Below are positions 1-5,999 of a stretch of 8,526 nucleotides of DNA, piece after piece (the stretch's first letter is position 1; each line of letters opens with the position of its first letter). Below the pieces are notes generated by a model. The model saw nothing but the letters and a program-made list of their open reading frames with translations. It searched no databases and was not told the DNA's origin. Source of the stretch: Cryomorphaceae bacterium (GTDB lineage Bacteria; Bacteroidota; Bacteroidia; Flavobacteriales; BACL11); the NCBI GenBank assembly GCA_949531795.1, contig CATIQX010000212.1, positions 1 to 8,526 of the forward strand, read 5' to 3'. The position numbers were made by a program, and so were the translations under genes.

Positions 1-1481
1 AAGCTTTATTTACTATTCAAGAGAATTCACAACCAACCATTTCATTAGTAGGTTCCTCAACCATTAATCTTGAAGTTGGTGATTCCTTTACTGACTCTGG
101 AGCAACTGCAGAAGATAATGAAGATGGAGACCTTACCCCCTCAATTATAACGTTAGGTTCAATTGACACTTCTGTTGTGGGTACTTATACTGTTACCTAT
201 ACGGTTTCTGATAGCGCAAGCAATACAGTTTCAGTCGCTAGAACTGTTTCTGTAAATGAAGCGGTTGTAACTATTATTTATTTTGAAAACGGCACGTGTA
301 AATGTCCAGATGCATCCATTGGGTTTACAGAAGTTCTCAATGGCATAGAGTATACTGTAGTGGATGATACAACAATTAGAACAGAAATTACAAATGGGAA
401 TATTAACCTATGCACAACATTTGTTACTCATATGAGTGAGTTATTTAAAGACAATAATTCCTTTAATTCTGATATTGGTTTTTGGGATACATCTAGTGTT
501 ACTGATATGAGGTATATGTTTTATAATACTTCATCATTTAATGGGGATATAAGCTCTTGGAATACTTCTAATGTGACGAATATGAATGGTATGTTTGCAG
601 ACGCTTCTGTATTCAATCAAGATATAGGCTCTTGGAATACTGCAGCAGTGACTAATATGCAGGTTATGTTTGTATGTGCAACGGCTTTCAATGGGGACAT
701 AGGAAGCTGGAATACTGCAGCAGTTACTAATATGCAGGATATGTTTCAAAATGCAACTGCATTCAATCAAGACATAGGCAGTTGGAATACTGCAGCAGTT
801 ACTGATATGAATGGTATGTTTCAAAATGCAACTGCATTCAATCAAGACATAGGCTCTTGGAATACTGCAGCAGTAACGAATATGAGGGGTATGTTTGCAG
901 ACGCTTCTGTATTCAATCAAGATATAGGCTCTTGGAATACTGCAGCAGTTACTAATATGCAGGATATGTTTAATAGTGCATTAGCTTTCAATCAAGACAT
1001 AGGCTCTTGGAATACTGCAGCAGTAACGAATATGAGGGGTATGTTTTCTAGAGCTTCAGTATTTAATCAAGATATTGGAAGTTGGAATACTTCTAGTGTG
1101 ACTAATATGTATGCTATGTTTAATAGTGCATTAGCTTTCAATCAAGATATTGGAAGTTGGAATACTGCAGCAGTTACTAATATGCAGGATATGTTTCAAA
1201 ATGCAACTGCATTCAACCAAGATATTGGGAGTTGGGATACATCTAAAGTGACAAATATGAATAGTATGTTTGGGGGGGCAACCTCTTTTAACCAGGATAT
1301 AGGAAATTGGGATACTTCTAGTGTAACTGATAATATGTCATCTATGTTTTATGGTGCAACAGCATTTAATCAAGACTTAACAAGTTGGTGTGTTACTAAT
1401 TTAGCGGCTGAACCTGAATTCTTTTCAACTTCTTCTGCACTTACAAACGCTAACAAACCTGTTTGGGGAACTTGTCCTTAA
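1..1481 (+). CDS. Surface protein with Ig-like (DUF5011-type) domain and 13 BspA-like DUF285 repeats, 5'-partial
   Basis: The reading frame is open from base 3 at the window edge to the TAA at 1479-1481, so the gene starts upstream of the window and the GTG at 177 is not its start. About bases 33-260 encode an Ig-like domain of DUF5011 type (PTISLVGSSTINLEVGDSF, then DGDLTPSI and VGTYTVTYTVSD). Bases 423-1400 encode 13 tandem repeats of 25 residues with core VTNMxxMF and FNQDIGSWNT; the last has one extra residue. This is the BspA-like surface repeat family DUF285. The protein ends with a short Cys-containing cap (TSWCVTN ... NKPVWGTCP) typical of such flavobacterial proteins. No type IX sorting domain is visible at the C-terminus. 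These families are cell-surface or secreted, often adhesive; that role is inferred here. The stop codon overlaps the end of an integrase remnant on the other strand. Confidence 0.88.
   Translation, partial: ALFTIQENSQPTISLVGSSTINLEVGDSFTDSGATAEDNEDGDLTPSIITLGSIDTSVVGTYTVTYTVSDSASNTVSVARTVSVNEAVVTIIYFENGTCKCPDASIGFTEVLNGIEYTVVDDTTIRTEITNGNINLCTTFVTHMSELFKDNNSFNSDIGFWDTSSVTDMRYMFYNTSSFNGDISSWNTSNVTNMNGMFADASVFNQDIGSWNTAAVTNMQVMFVCATAFNGDIGSWNTAAVTNMQDMFQNATAFNQDIGSWNTAAVTDMNGMFQNATAFNQDIGSWNTAAVTNMRGMFADASVFNQDIGSWNTAAVTNMQDMFNSALAFNQDIGSWNTAAVTNMRGMFSRASVFNQDIGSWNTSSVTNMYAMFNSALAFNQDIGSWNTAAVTNMQDMFQNATAFNQDIGSWDTSKVTNMNSMFGGATSFNQDIGNWDTSSVTDNMSSMFYGATAFNQDLTSWCVTNLAAEPEFFSTSSALTNANKPVWGTCP
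423..1400 (+). repeat. 75-bp tandem repeat tract (13 units) coding DUF285 repeats
   Basis: Thirteen consecutive in-frame 75-bp units, the last with one extra codon. The middle units are very similar at the nucleotide level: the block around TCTTGGAATACTGCAGCAGT recurs nearly unchanged in several of them, while the first and last units have diverged. This fits unit duplication or gene conversion in the centre of the array. Confidence 0.85.
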
Positions 1482-1580
1482 ACCACCGGCATATCCTCCT
1501 CATTAAGTTCTGGGATTTCTAATCCCCTTAAATAAGTAAGACTAACATTTATAAATGAGTGTCCTGTTACCTTTTTAAAT
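1478..1580 (-). pseudogene. Integrase 3'-end remnant copy R1 (cassette boundary)
   Basis: Read on the minus strand this encodes FKKVTGHSFINVSLTYLRG followed by LEIPELNEEDMPVV and a stop at 1480-1478. It is a variant of the last about 35 residues of the integrase at 8352-7294 (GHSSINVSLTYLRGLEIP...). The frame is intact and includes the nucleophilic Tyr, but no integrase sequence continues to the right; weak similarity may reach about 1590. Differences from the local integrase (GHSF for GHSS, LNEE for LTEE) show it derives from a related gene and is not a recent copy. The remnant's TAA and the TAA of the surface-protein gene overlap on opposite strands. Confidence 0.85.
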
Positions 1581-1631
1581 TGATTATAGACCCTATTATT
1601 TCAATGTATCGTAAATTTTTAATGTGTAACC

Positions 1632-1661
1632 TTTGCGTTTCATTTAAAAATGTTAAGTTTG
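1632..1661 (+). promoter_or_regulatory. Bacteroidota-type promoter for the 1690 operon
   Basis: TTTG at 1632-1635 and TAAGTTTG at 1654-1661 match the -33 TTTG and -7 TAnnTTTG boxes of Bacteroidota promoters, with an 18-nt spacer. Initiation would fall near 1668, about 20 nt before the ATG at 1690. The octamer TTTGCGTT occurs twice (1632-1639 and 1658-1665), covering both boxes 26 bp apart, which could be an operator for the XRE protein encoded in the operon. Confidence 0.65.
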
Positions 1662-1689
1662 CGTTACAAAACTATAAAAATATATAATT

Positions 1690-2088
1690 ATGAATGAATT
1701 TCAATTAATTCCAATCTTCAGTATACTAATGCCAGTTTTTCTTATCTGGATAATTTTTGCTTACAATACAAGAAGTGAAAAAAATAAGTATAATACTATT
1801 ATTGAAGTTTCTAAAAACATCAAAGATGGTGAACAAATCCAAGAATTACTTGAGGGTTTGACGGAAAGAAAAAAATCATCTATTGATTTAAGAAGAACTG
1901 GTTTAGTAACGCTTTTTGTAGGGGTTGGTTTAACTGCTTTAGATTACTTCGGGCTTGGTACAAATGTTGTTTTTGGAGTAGGTTTATTAGTAATGTTTAT
2001 TGGAATTGGTCAAATGTTTGCTGGATATATTTATCCCAATCAACCAGGCGAAATAAATAAAGCAGTTGAAGGTTTTGAAAAAAAATAG
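1690..2088 (+). CDS. Small membrane protein, DUF6249-like
   Basis: 132 residues. An N-terminal membrane segment (about residues 6-25, LIPIFSILMPVFLIWIIFAY) is followed by a charged cytoplasmic stretch with YNTIIEVSKNIKDGEQI and ERKKSSIDLRRTG. Two hydrophobic helices follow (about 70-87 and 92-112, ending FIGIGQMFAGYIYP), then a short charged tail. This layout resembles the Bacteroidota DUF6249 family, whose function is unknown; the assignment is from memory of the motif. The ATG lies about 22 nt after the predicted transcription start. The XRE gene begins 2 nt after this stop codon, so the two are probably co-transcribed as a membrane-protein/regulator pair. Confidence 0.8.
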   Translation: MNEFQLIPIFSILMPVFLIWIIFAYNTRSEKNKYNTIIEVSKNIKDGEQIQELLEGLTERKKSSIDLRRTGLVTLFVGVGLTALDYFGLGTNVVFGVGLLVMFIGIGQMFAGYIYPNQPGEINKAVEGFEKK

Positions 2089-2090
2089 TT

Positions 2091-2303
2091 TTGGGTAAAA
2101 ATCATAAATATCTTCAAAATAATCTGGAGGAGATTAGAAGGTCTGCTGGGCTAACTCAACAGAAACTTTCAGAAAGCGCAGAGGTTTCAAGGAAGAGTAT
2201 AAACGCTATTGAAAATGGAATTTATGTTCCTTCAACTGTACTTGCTTTAAAAATTGCACAAACTCTTAAATGTAGTGTTCAAGATTTGTTTAAATTACCT
2301 TAA
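2091..2303 (+). CDS. Small XRE-family (HTH_3) transcriptional regulator
   Basis: 70 residues, nearly all one Cro/CI-type helix-turn-helix: NNLEEIRRSAGLTQQKLSES, then AEVSRKSINAIENGIYVPS and a C-terminal helix with IAQTLKCSVQDLFKL. The frame has no ATG before the domain, so TTG at 2091 is the probable start, 2 nt after the upstream stop. Short XRE proteins of this type commonly repress their own operon, and the duplicated TTTGCGTT at the promoter is a candidate site. A second cassette carries a similar regulator (6353-6156) that also follows membrane-protein genes. Confidence 0.85.
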   Translation: MGKNHKYLQNNLEEIRRSAGLTQQKLSESAEVSRKSINAIENGIYVPSTVLALKIAQTLKCSVQDLFKLP

Positions 2304-2325
2304 TAATACGCTAACCAGCGTATTA
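2304..2325 (+). terminator. Perfect 9-bp hairpin after the XRE gene
   Basis: TAATACGCT (2304-2312) and AGCGTATTA (2317-2325) are exact reverse complements around an AACC loop, starting directly after the stop at 2303. There is no T-tract, so it is either a weak or Rho-assisted terminator, an mRNA-stabilising 3' hairpin, or a protein-binding palindrome. Confidence 0.5.
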
Positions 2326-2485
2326 AGATGCTTCAAATAGCCTTACAATATACTTTGCCAAGACTACAAGCTATGGTAATTAAGGATGAGGCAGAAGACT
2401 TACCTTTGTTTTTATGATAAAGATTTCAGTCAAGATATTGTAGAATTTGTATGTTTGAAGCTTATTAATCATAAATCAATCTGAT
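2326..2485 (+). other. Intergenic stretch with weak promoter
   Basis: No recognisable gene. A 29-codon ORF (ATG 2328 to TGA 2417) matches no family I know. TATGTTTG at 2450-2457 fits the -7 TAnnTTTG box and lies about 29 nt before the lipoprotein start, but no TTTG stands at the expected -33 distance; a TTG at 2438-2440 is too close. Confidence 0.4.
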
Positions 2486-2761
2486 TTGAAAAAGCTACTT
2501 TTAATAACCCTGATATTTACTCTAACATCCTGTTATACAACTCAAATAGTAGTTGGTGAAGGTGCAAAAGGAAACCAAACTATAAGACTAAAGCAAACCC
2601 ATTTAATTAATGGTCTTGTATCATTTGATATTCCTAAAATAAAACAAATTATTGATAAAGAGAACTACACCATAACAACAAAACATTCATTTATTGATTT
2701 AGCCCTTAACTCTTTTACTTTTGGTATTTATACCCCAACAACCATAATTATTAAACATTAA
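2486..2761 (+). CDS. Bor-like lipoprotein
   Basis: 91 residues starting at TTG 2486. This start gives a classic lipoprotein signal: MKKLLLITLIFTLTSC with the lipobox Cys at residue 16. The mature part has the pattern of the Bor family (phage-lambda serum-resistance lipoprotein and bacterial homologues): a basic/His-containing LKQTHLINGLVSFDI segment and the C-terminal LALNSFTFGIYTPT motif, matching the GFxTLGIYTP signature. It would be lipid-anchored, probably in the outer membrane or on the surface. Bor alters host surface properties in Escherichia coli; the role here is unknown. The stop lies only a few bases before the next integrase remnant. It is last in its cassette and may have its own promoter near 2450. 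Confidence 0.75.
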   Translation: MKKLLLITLIFTLTSCYTTQIVVGEGAKGNQTIRLKQTHLINGLVSFDIPKIKQIIDKENYTITTKHSFIDLALNSFTFGIYTPTTIIIKH

Positions 2762-2766
2762 GCAAT

Positions 2767-2902
2767 CTAAACGATAGGCACATCATCTTCAGTAAGTTCT
2801 GGTATTTCTAATCCTCTTAAATAAGTAAGACTAACATTGATTGATGAATGACCCATAGCCTTTATGGCTTAAATAACTACCCCCACTAGGTCTAAATATA
2901 TC
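2767..2902 (-). pseudogene. Integrase 3'-end remnant copy R2, longest, frameshifted
   Basis: On the minus strand this encodes KAMGHSSINVSLTYLRG then LEIPELTEDDVPIV and a stop at 2769-2767, very close to the intact integrase. Upstream of KAM the similarity continues in another frame: DIFRPSGGSYLSH aligns residue for residue with DIFKRTASVTKLQ, giving a +1 frameshift near 2862-2865. The copy therefore reaches further into the catalytic domain than the others and is non-functional. Beyond DIF (2894-2902) I see no convincing similarity. Confidence 0.85.
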
Positions 2903-2946
2903 CACTTTCCTTTTTGGCAGAGCTTCGCTATATGGGTATATTATAT

Positions 2947-2978
2947 AACCCCTCTGATTAAGTTTGGAGGTTTTTTTT
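2947..2978 (+). terminator. Hairpin with T-tract, similar to the one at remnant R3
   Basis: CCTC (2951-2954) pairs with GAGG (2967-2970), followed by eight T residues (2971-2978); the flanking AACC could add pairs with a bulge. The segment aligns with the terminator-like hairpin at 5749-5778 (AACCCCTCTGATTAAG versus AATCCTCTAATTAAC, both ending GGRGG plus a T-run). It may be the end of a further, degraded boundary copy. Confidence 0.45.
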
Positions 2979-2999
2979 ATACAAGACAGACAAATGGAG

Positions 3000-3029
3000 A
3001 TTCTGCAAAAAGCATACAATATTCTGCAA
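3000..3029 (+). promoter_or_regulatory. Direct repeat ATTCTGCAA x2, candidate AraC-family operator
   Basis: ATTCTGCAA occurs at 3000-3008 and 3021-3029, exactly 21 bp (two helical turns) apart, on the same strand and about 70-95 bp before the SDR start. AraC-type proteins bind same-orientation repeats with this kind of phasing, and such a protein is encoded as the third gene of the operon. A GAAATTTG near 3060-3067 is a one-base-off -7 box. No good -33 box is evident, which would suit an activated promoter. Confidence 0.5.
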
Positions 3030-3094
3030 TTTGTATAAGCCGAATATATCAGTTTAAATGAAATTTGTGACATAAATTATTAAACTAAATAAAA

Positions 3095-3970
3095 ATGTCA
3101 AAACAAAATAACACTCTACCTTCTGTATTAATAACTGGCTGCTCTTCGGGTCACGGAGAAGCATTAGCAAAACTTTTTATAAAAGCAGGTTATCCAACTT
3201 ATGCTTCTGCGAGAAAATTAAATTCTATTGAAGGGCTCAAGAAGATGGGAGCTAATACCCTACAAATTGATGTTACAGATTATGGAGCTATATATAAAGC
3301 AGTAGAAAACATTGAAAATATACACGGTTCTATAGGAATATTAGTTAATAATGCAGCTATTGGAATAATGACACCGCTCGAAATCATTCCAATGGATGAA
3401 GTAAAAAAACAATATGAAACTAATGTTTTTGGCTTGCTTGCCATTACACAAGCTGTTTTACCAGCAATGCGAAAAGCAGGAAAAGGAAGGATTGTAAATA
3501 TTGGTTCTAGTGGAGGAGAGTTTACAACACCTAGTGGTGGAGTTTATCAAGCTACTAAGTATGCTCTTACTTCAATGAATGATGCTTTGAGAGCAGAATT
3601 AAAGCCATTTGGAATTGATGTTACTATGATTCAGCCTGGTGCAATCGCTTCACAGTTTGGACAAAACGGAAAAGTTTTAGGATATAAAGAAGAAGGGGCT
3701 TACCAAGAGTTAATGCTTGGTATAAAAAAAATAACTAGTGCCGCATTAGTAAAAGGTGCTCCAGGTACTTGGACTCCCGAACAAGTAGCAGAAGTAAGTT
3801 TTAAAGCCGCAACCAAAAGGAAACCAAAAGCAAGATACAGACCTGGTTTTGTAGCAAAAGCATTAATTTACACAAGATTATGGATGCCTTACAGAATGTG
3901 GGACAAAATATATATGAGTATGATGACCAAAGAAGGAAAGAAGATTAAGGCAAATTTAAAAAAAGCCTAA
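3095..3970 (+). CDS. Short-chain dehydrogenase/reductase (SDR)
   Basis: 291 residues, a little longer than the usual about 250 of classical SDRs. The Rossmann cofactor motif TGCSSGHG (residues about 14-21) fits TGxxxGxG; LQIDVTD carries the Asp of the adenine pocket, and NNAAIG is the NAG-type motif. Catalytic residues are the Ser in NIGSSGGEF and the YQATK (YxxxK) motif near residues 152-156, followed by VTMIQPGAI. It should catalyse NAD(P)-dependent carbonyl/alcohol oxidoreduction in the cytoplasm; the substrate cannot be told from sequence. Its TAA shares a base with the ATG of the membrane-protein gene, and an AraC regulator follows, so the three form one operon. SDR plus AraC pairs are common in Bacteroidota. 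Confidence 0.9.
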   Translation: MSKQNNTLPSVLITGCSSGHGEALAKLFIKAGYPTYASARKLNSIEGLKKMGANTLQIDVTDYGAIYKAVENIENIHGSIGILVNNAAIGIMTPLEIIPMDEVKKQYETNVFGLLAITQAVLPAMRKAGKGRIVNIGSSGGEFTTPSGGVYQATKYALTSMNDALRAELKPFGIDVTMIQPGAIASQFGQNGKVLGYKEEGAYQELMLGIKKITSAALVKGAPGTWTPEQVAEVSFKAATKRKPKARYRPGFVAKALIYTRLWMPYRMWDKIYMSMMTKEGKKIKANLKKA

Positions 3971-4470
3971 TGAAATTATACGAGCATACACAAATTTGGT
4001 TAAAAGGAGAATTGTTTGAAGGGACGATTGTTCTTGTTTCAGGAATTATATTATTAATTATTTCTTTAGTACTATGGAAATTTGGTTCAACACCAAATGC
4101 TAAAGCATTAATAATCCCTATAATGGTTGTTGGCTTACTCTTTACCTTAGGCATCGGAGGTTTGATGGTTTCCAATCAAAAAAGAATTTCAAATTTCGAA
4201 AAAGCCTATCAAGAAAACTCCAAAGAGTTTATAGAAAGTGAAAAACACCGAGTAGAGGACTTTCAAGTCCTCTACAAATATTCAGTTGGCTTTGCCGCTA
4301 TCAGTTTCCTGCTAACAATTATTGCTTTCGGTTTTATGGAAAACAGAATCTTCCAATCTGTTTGTATTGCTTTAATGCTTATCTCAGTATCTTTAATAGT
4401 TATTGACCATTTTTCTAAAGAAAGAGCCAAAATATATTACCAACATATTTTAACTGAAATACAATATTAA
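3970..4470 (+). CDS. Four-helix membrane protein of unknown function
   Basis: 166 residues with four predicted membrane segments: about 19-37 (GTIVLVSGIILLIISLVLW), about 46-66 (AKALIIPIMVVGLLFTLGIG), then a charged loop with ISNFEKAYQENSKEFIESEK, and about 107-123 and 130-147. I do not recognise a named family. The ATG overlaps the SDR stop (TAATG) and the next gene starts 2 nt after its stop, so it is translated in the SDR-AraC operon. A perfect 24-nt palindrome sits inside it at 4252-4275. Confidence 0.75.
   Translation: MKLYEHTQIWLKGELFEGTIVLVSGIILLIISLVLWKFGSTPNAKALIIPIMVVGLLFTLGIGGLMVSNQKRISNFEKAYQENSKEFIESEKHRVEDFQVLYKYSVGFAAISFLLTIIAFGFMENRIFQSVCIALMLISVSLIVIDHFSKERAKIYYQHILTEIQY
4252..4275 (+). 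repeat. Perfect 11-bp inverted repeat inside a coding sequence
   Basis: GTAGAGGACTT (4252-4262) and AAGTCCTCTAC (4265-4275) are exact reverse complements separated by two bases. The 24 nt coincide with eight whole codons of the membrane-protein gene (VEDFQVLY). As RNA it would form a strong hairpin in the middle of the operon transcript. Confidence 0.75.
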
Positions 4471-4471
4471 A

Positions 4472-5374
4472 ATGTCTAAAATTTATTCCATAAAAAGCAT
4501 AAGTGAGGCACACAAACTTTTAGGATTGAACAAACCAACATATCCTCTAATCTCTGTTTGTAAACATACTTCAAATATGAATCTCAATGTTAAAGACATA
4601 AAGGTAAGTTTTGATATGTACATTATTTCTTTGAAAAGCAATTTAAAAGGCAGTATCAATTACGGCAGAAATTCTTATGATTTTGAAGAAGGAACATTGT
4701 TATTTATGGCACCTGGGCAAGTAATGAGCGTAACTGAAAACCCTGTTGCTGATTTAAAAGGTTGGACTTTATTTATCCATCCTGACTTGATACAAAAATC
4801 AGAACTAGGCGAAAAAATAAATCAATACTCTTTTTTTGACTATAATGCTAATGAAGCCTTGCACATTTCCGACAAAGAAAAAGAGTCCCTAACTGAAATC
4901 GTACAAAAAATACAATCAGAATTAAATCAGAACATTGACAAACACAGTCAAAATATTATATTACACAATTTAGAATCTATTTTAAAATATAGTGAACGAT
5001 TTTATGACAGGCAATTTTTAACCAGAACAAATCATAACAAAGACTTTGTAAGCAAATTTGAGAAATATTTAAGAACCTACTTTAATTCCAAAGATTTAGT
5101 TTTAAATGGAATACCTACAGTTACTCAATGTGGTGAGGCTTTGAATATGTCAGGACACTATTTAAGTGATATGCTAAAAAATGAAACTGGTAACACCGCT
5201 AAAGAACATATTCATATTAAATTAATAGATAAAGCAAAATCCAAGCTATTAAATTCAGATATATCTGTAAAATTATTAGCTTATGATTTAGGCTTTGAAT
5301 CCCCTCAATATTTCAGTAAACTTTTTAAAACAAAAACGAATATGAGTCCAAGTAAATTTAGAAACTTGAATTAA
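4472..5374 (+). CDS. AraC-family transcriptional regulator
   Basis: 300 residues, the usual AraC-family length. The N-terminal half (about 1-165) looks like the cupin-type sensor domain (NYGRNSYDFEEGTLLFMAPG). The C-terminal about 100 residues carry the two helix-turn-helix motifs: VTQCGEALNMSGHYLSDMLK, then IDKAKSKLLNSDISVKLLAY followed by DLGFESPQYFSKLFK and the MSPSKFRN ending. It is the third gene of the SDR operon, 2 nt after the membrane-protein stop, and most likely controls that operon through the ATTCTGCAA repeats upstream; this target is inferred. The ligand is unknown. Confidence 0.9.
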   Translation: MSKIYSIKSISEAHKLLGLNKPTYPLISVCKHTSNMNLNVKDIKVSFDMYIISLKSNLKGSINYGRNSYDFEEGTLLFMAPGQVMSVTENPVADLKGWTLFIHPDLIQKSELGEKINQYSFFDYNANEALHISDKEKESLTEIVQKIQSELNQNIDKHSQNIILHNLESILKYSERFYDRQFLTRTNHNKDFVSKFEKYLRTYFNSKDLVLNGIPTVTQCGEALNMSGHYLSDMLKNETGNTAKEHIHIKLIDKAKSKLLNSDISVKLLAYDLGFESPQYFSKLFKTKTNMSPSKFRNLN

Positions 5375-5541
5375 GAAAAAGCCATTGCTAAACTTAAAGA
5401 ATTAAAAGAGCTACTTGAACTTGAAGTAATCTCTTAAAAGGATTATGATAAAGAAAAGGCACTACTCACTCCTATAATTCTTGGTAAGAGCTACCCCTAT
5501 TTTTCAAAAGCACCTATCTCAAGAAGAAGAACACGGTGTTA
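5375..5541 (+). pseudogene. SHOCT-like C-terminal domain remnant
   Basis: Directly after the AraC stop and in the same frame the sequence reads EKAIAKLKELKELLELEVIS, then TAA at 5435-5437, then KDYDKEKALLTPIIL. This is the pattern of the short C-terminal SHOCT domain (KLKELKxLLDxGxITxEEFxxKKxxLL) with one in-frame stop where a charged residue is expected. No start or N-terminal domain precedes it, so it is a decayed 3' fragment of a lost gene. The frame stays open to about 5541 without further recognisable content. Confidence 0.5.
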
Positions 5542-5588
5542 AGGTATTATAGATTTTTATTATATTGAACTATCTAAATATCAATACT

Positions 5589-5714
5589 ATGAAAAAATTA
5601 TTTAGAGTTTCAAGAAATTCAATTAGCTTTTTGGATGGGCTTGCAAAAGTTTTAAGTTTTTCATCTTCCAAAACAAGGAGAGAGATTATCAATAGAAGAA
5701 GATTAAAGCCCTAA
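5589..5714 (+). CDS. Small basic ORF, 41 residues, possibly truncated
   Basis: ATG 5589 to TAA 5712-5714, beginning MKKLFRVSRNSISFLDGLAK and ending in a very basic stretch with RREIINRRRLKP. I do not recognise it. The stop codon is supplied by the first bases of integrase remnant R3 (which starts at 5711), so the protein may be a gene truncated by insertion or a small cargo gene whose end coincides with the boundary. No clear promoter is seen. Confidence 0.4.
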   Translation: MKKLFRVSRNSISFLDGLAKVLSFSSSKTRREIINRRRLKP

Positions 5715-5756
5715 CTCAATCAAAGGCATATCATCTTCAGGTATTTCTAATCCTCT
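5711..5756 (-). pseudogene. Integrase 3'-end remnant copy R3, shortest
   Basis: On the minus strand this encodes RGLEIPEDDMPLIEL, continuing GL and a stop near 5703, the terminal residues of an integrase of the R4 type (no ELT insertion). Similarity to the other copies stops abruptly after AATCCTCT at 5756, just before the codons for the TYL nucleophile motif. Unrelated hairpin/T-tract sequence follows. It marks a sharp junction and defines the smallest shared segment. Confidence 0.75.
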
Positions 5757-5778
5757 AATTAACCTTAGGGGTTTTTTT
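5749..5778 (+). terminator. Rho-independent terminator-like hairpin at remnant R3
   Basis: AATCCTCTA (5749-5757) pairs with TAGGGGTTT (5766-5774), with one T-T mismatch and one G-T wobble, around an 8-nt loop; a T-run 5772-5778 follows. The left arm is the integrase-derived core itself, so the boundary sequence doubles as half of the terminator. It would end transcripts from the left cassette. Confidence 0.6.
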
Positions 5779-5780
5779 AT

Positions 5781-5788
5781 TAAATTTG
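5781..5788 (+). promoter_or_regulatory. -7-like box TAAATTTG before the 5793 gene
   Basis: Matches TAnnTTTG exactly, but stands only 4 nt before the ATG and has no TTTG at -33. If used, the mRNA would be leaderless or nearly so. Chance occurrence in AT-rich DNA is possible. Confidence 0.3.
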
Positions 5789-5792
5789 TTTT

Positions 5793-5999
5793 ATGGGGCC
5801 AGAAATATTTTTTGCTTTCTTTGCCTTTATTGGCTTACTTTTTTGGATGTTTTTAAGGGCAATTTGGTCTGTGTTCAAAATTACATTAAATCTTATTTTT
5901 ATTCCATATATGTATTTAAGTAACGTCATAAGAGTTCGTTTTTGGGGGTTGCCTAAAAAAAATATTAAAATCAAAATTTTTGACAAATCTTTTCTTTAG
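5793..5999 (+). CDS. Small membrane protein, sole gene of a 0.3-kb cassette
   Basis: 68 residues starting MGPEIFFAFFAFIGLLFWMF; residues about 4-40 are strongly hydrophobic (one long or two short membrane helices), followed by a basic tail (PKKNIKIKIFDK). No family recognised. It fills nearly the whole interval between integrase remnants R3 and R4, which supports it as the cargo gene of this cassette. A minus-strand ORF of the same length overlaps it and is probably a shadow. The start could also be an internal Met (MFLRAIW). Confidence 0.5.
   Translation: MGPEIFFAFFAFIGLLFWMFLRAIWSVFKITLNLIFIPYMYLSNVIRVRFWGLPKKNIKIKIFDKSFL

Noticed and set aside
534..920. Minus-strand ORF of 128 codons
   Set aside because: It is a mirror of the 75-bp DUF285 repeats; its own repeats follow the same period and it matches no family.
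2328..2417. 29-codon ORF between the XRE and lipoprotein genes
   Set aside because: Too short, no family resemblance and no clear promoter; kept only as part of the intergenic note.
2831..3073. Minus-strand 80-codon ORF
   Set aside because: It crosses the terminator-like hairpin and the frameshifted part of remnant R2; only DIFRPSGGS relates to integrase, and there it is a pseudogene frame.
3945..4175. Minus-strand ORF overlapping the SDR and membrane-protein genes
   Set aside because: Shadow of a well-supported operon on the other strand.
5780..5986. Minus-strand ORF opposite the 68-residue membrane protein
   Set aside because: Lysine-rich product, the complement of a hydrophobic coding stretch; no promoter or family.
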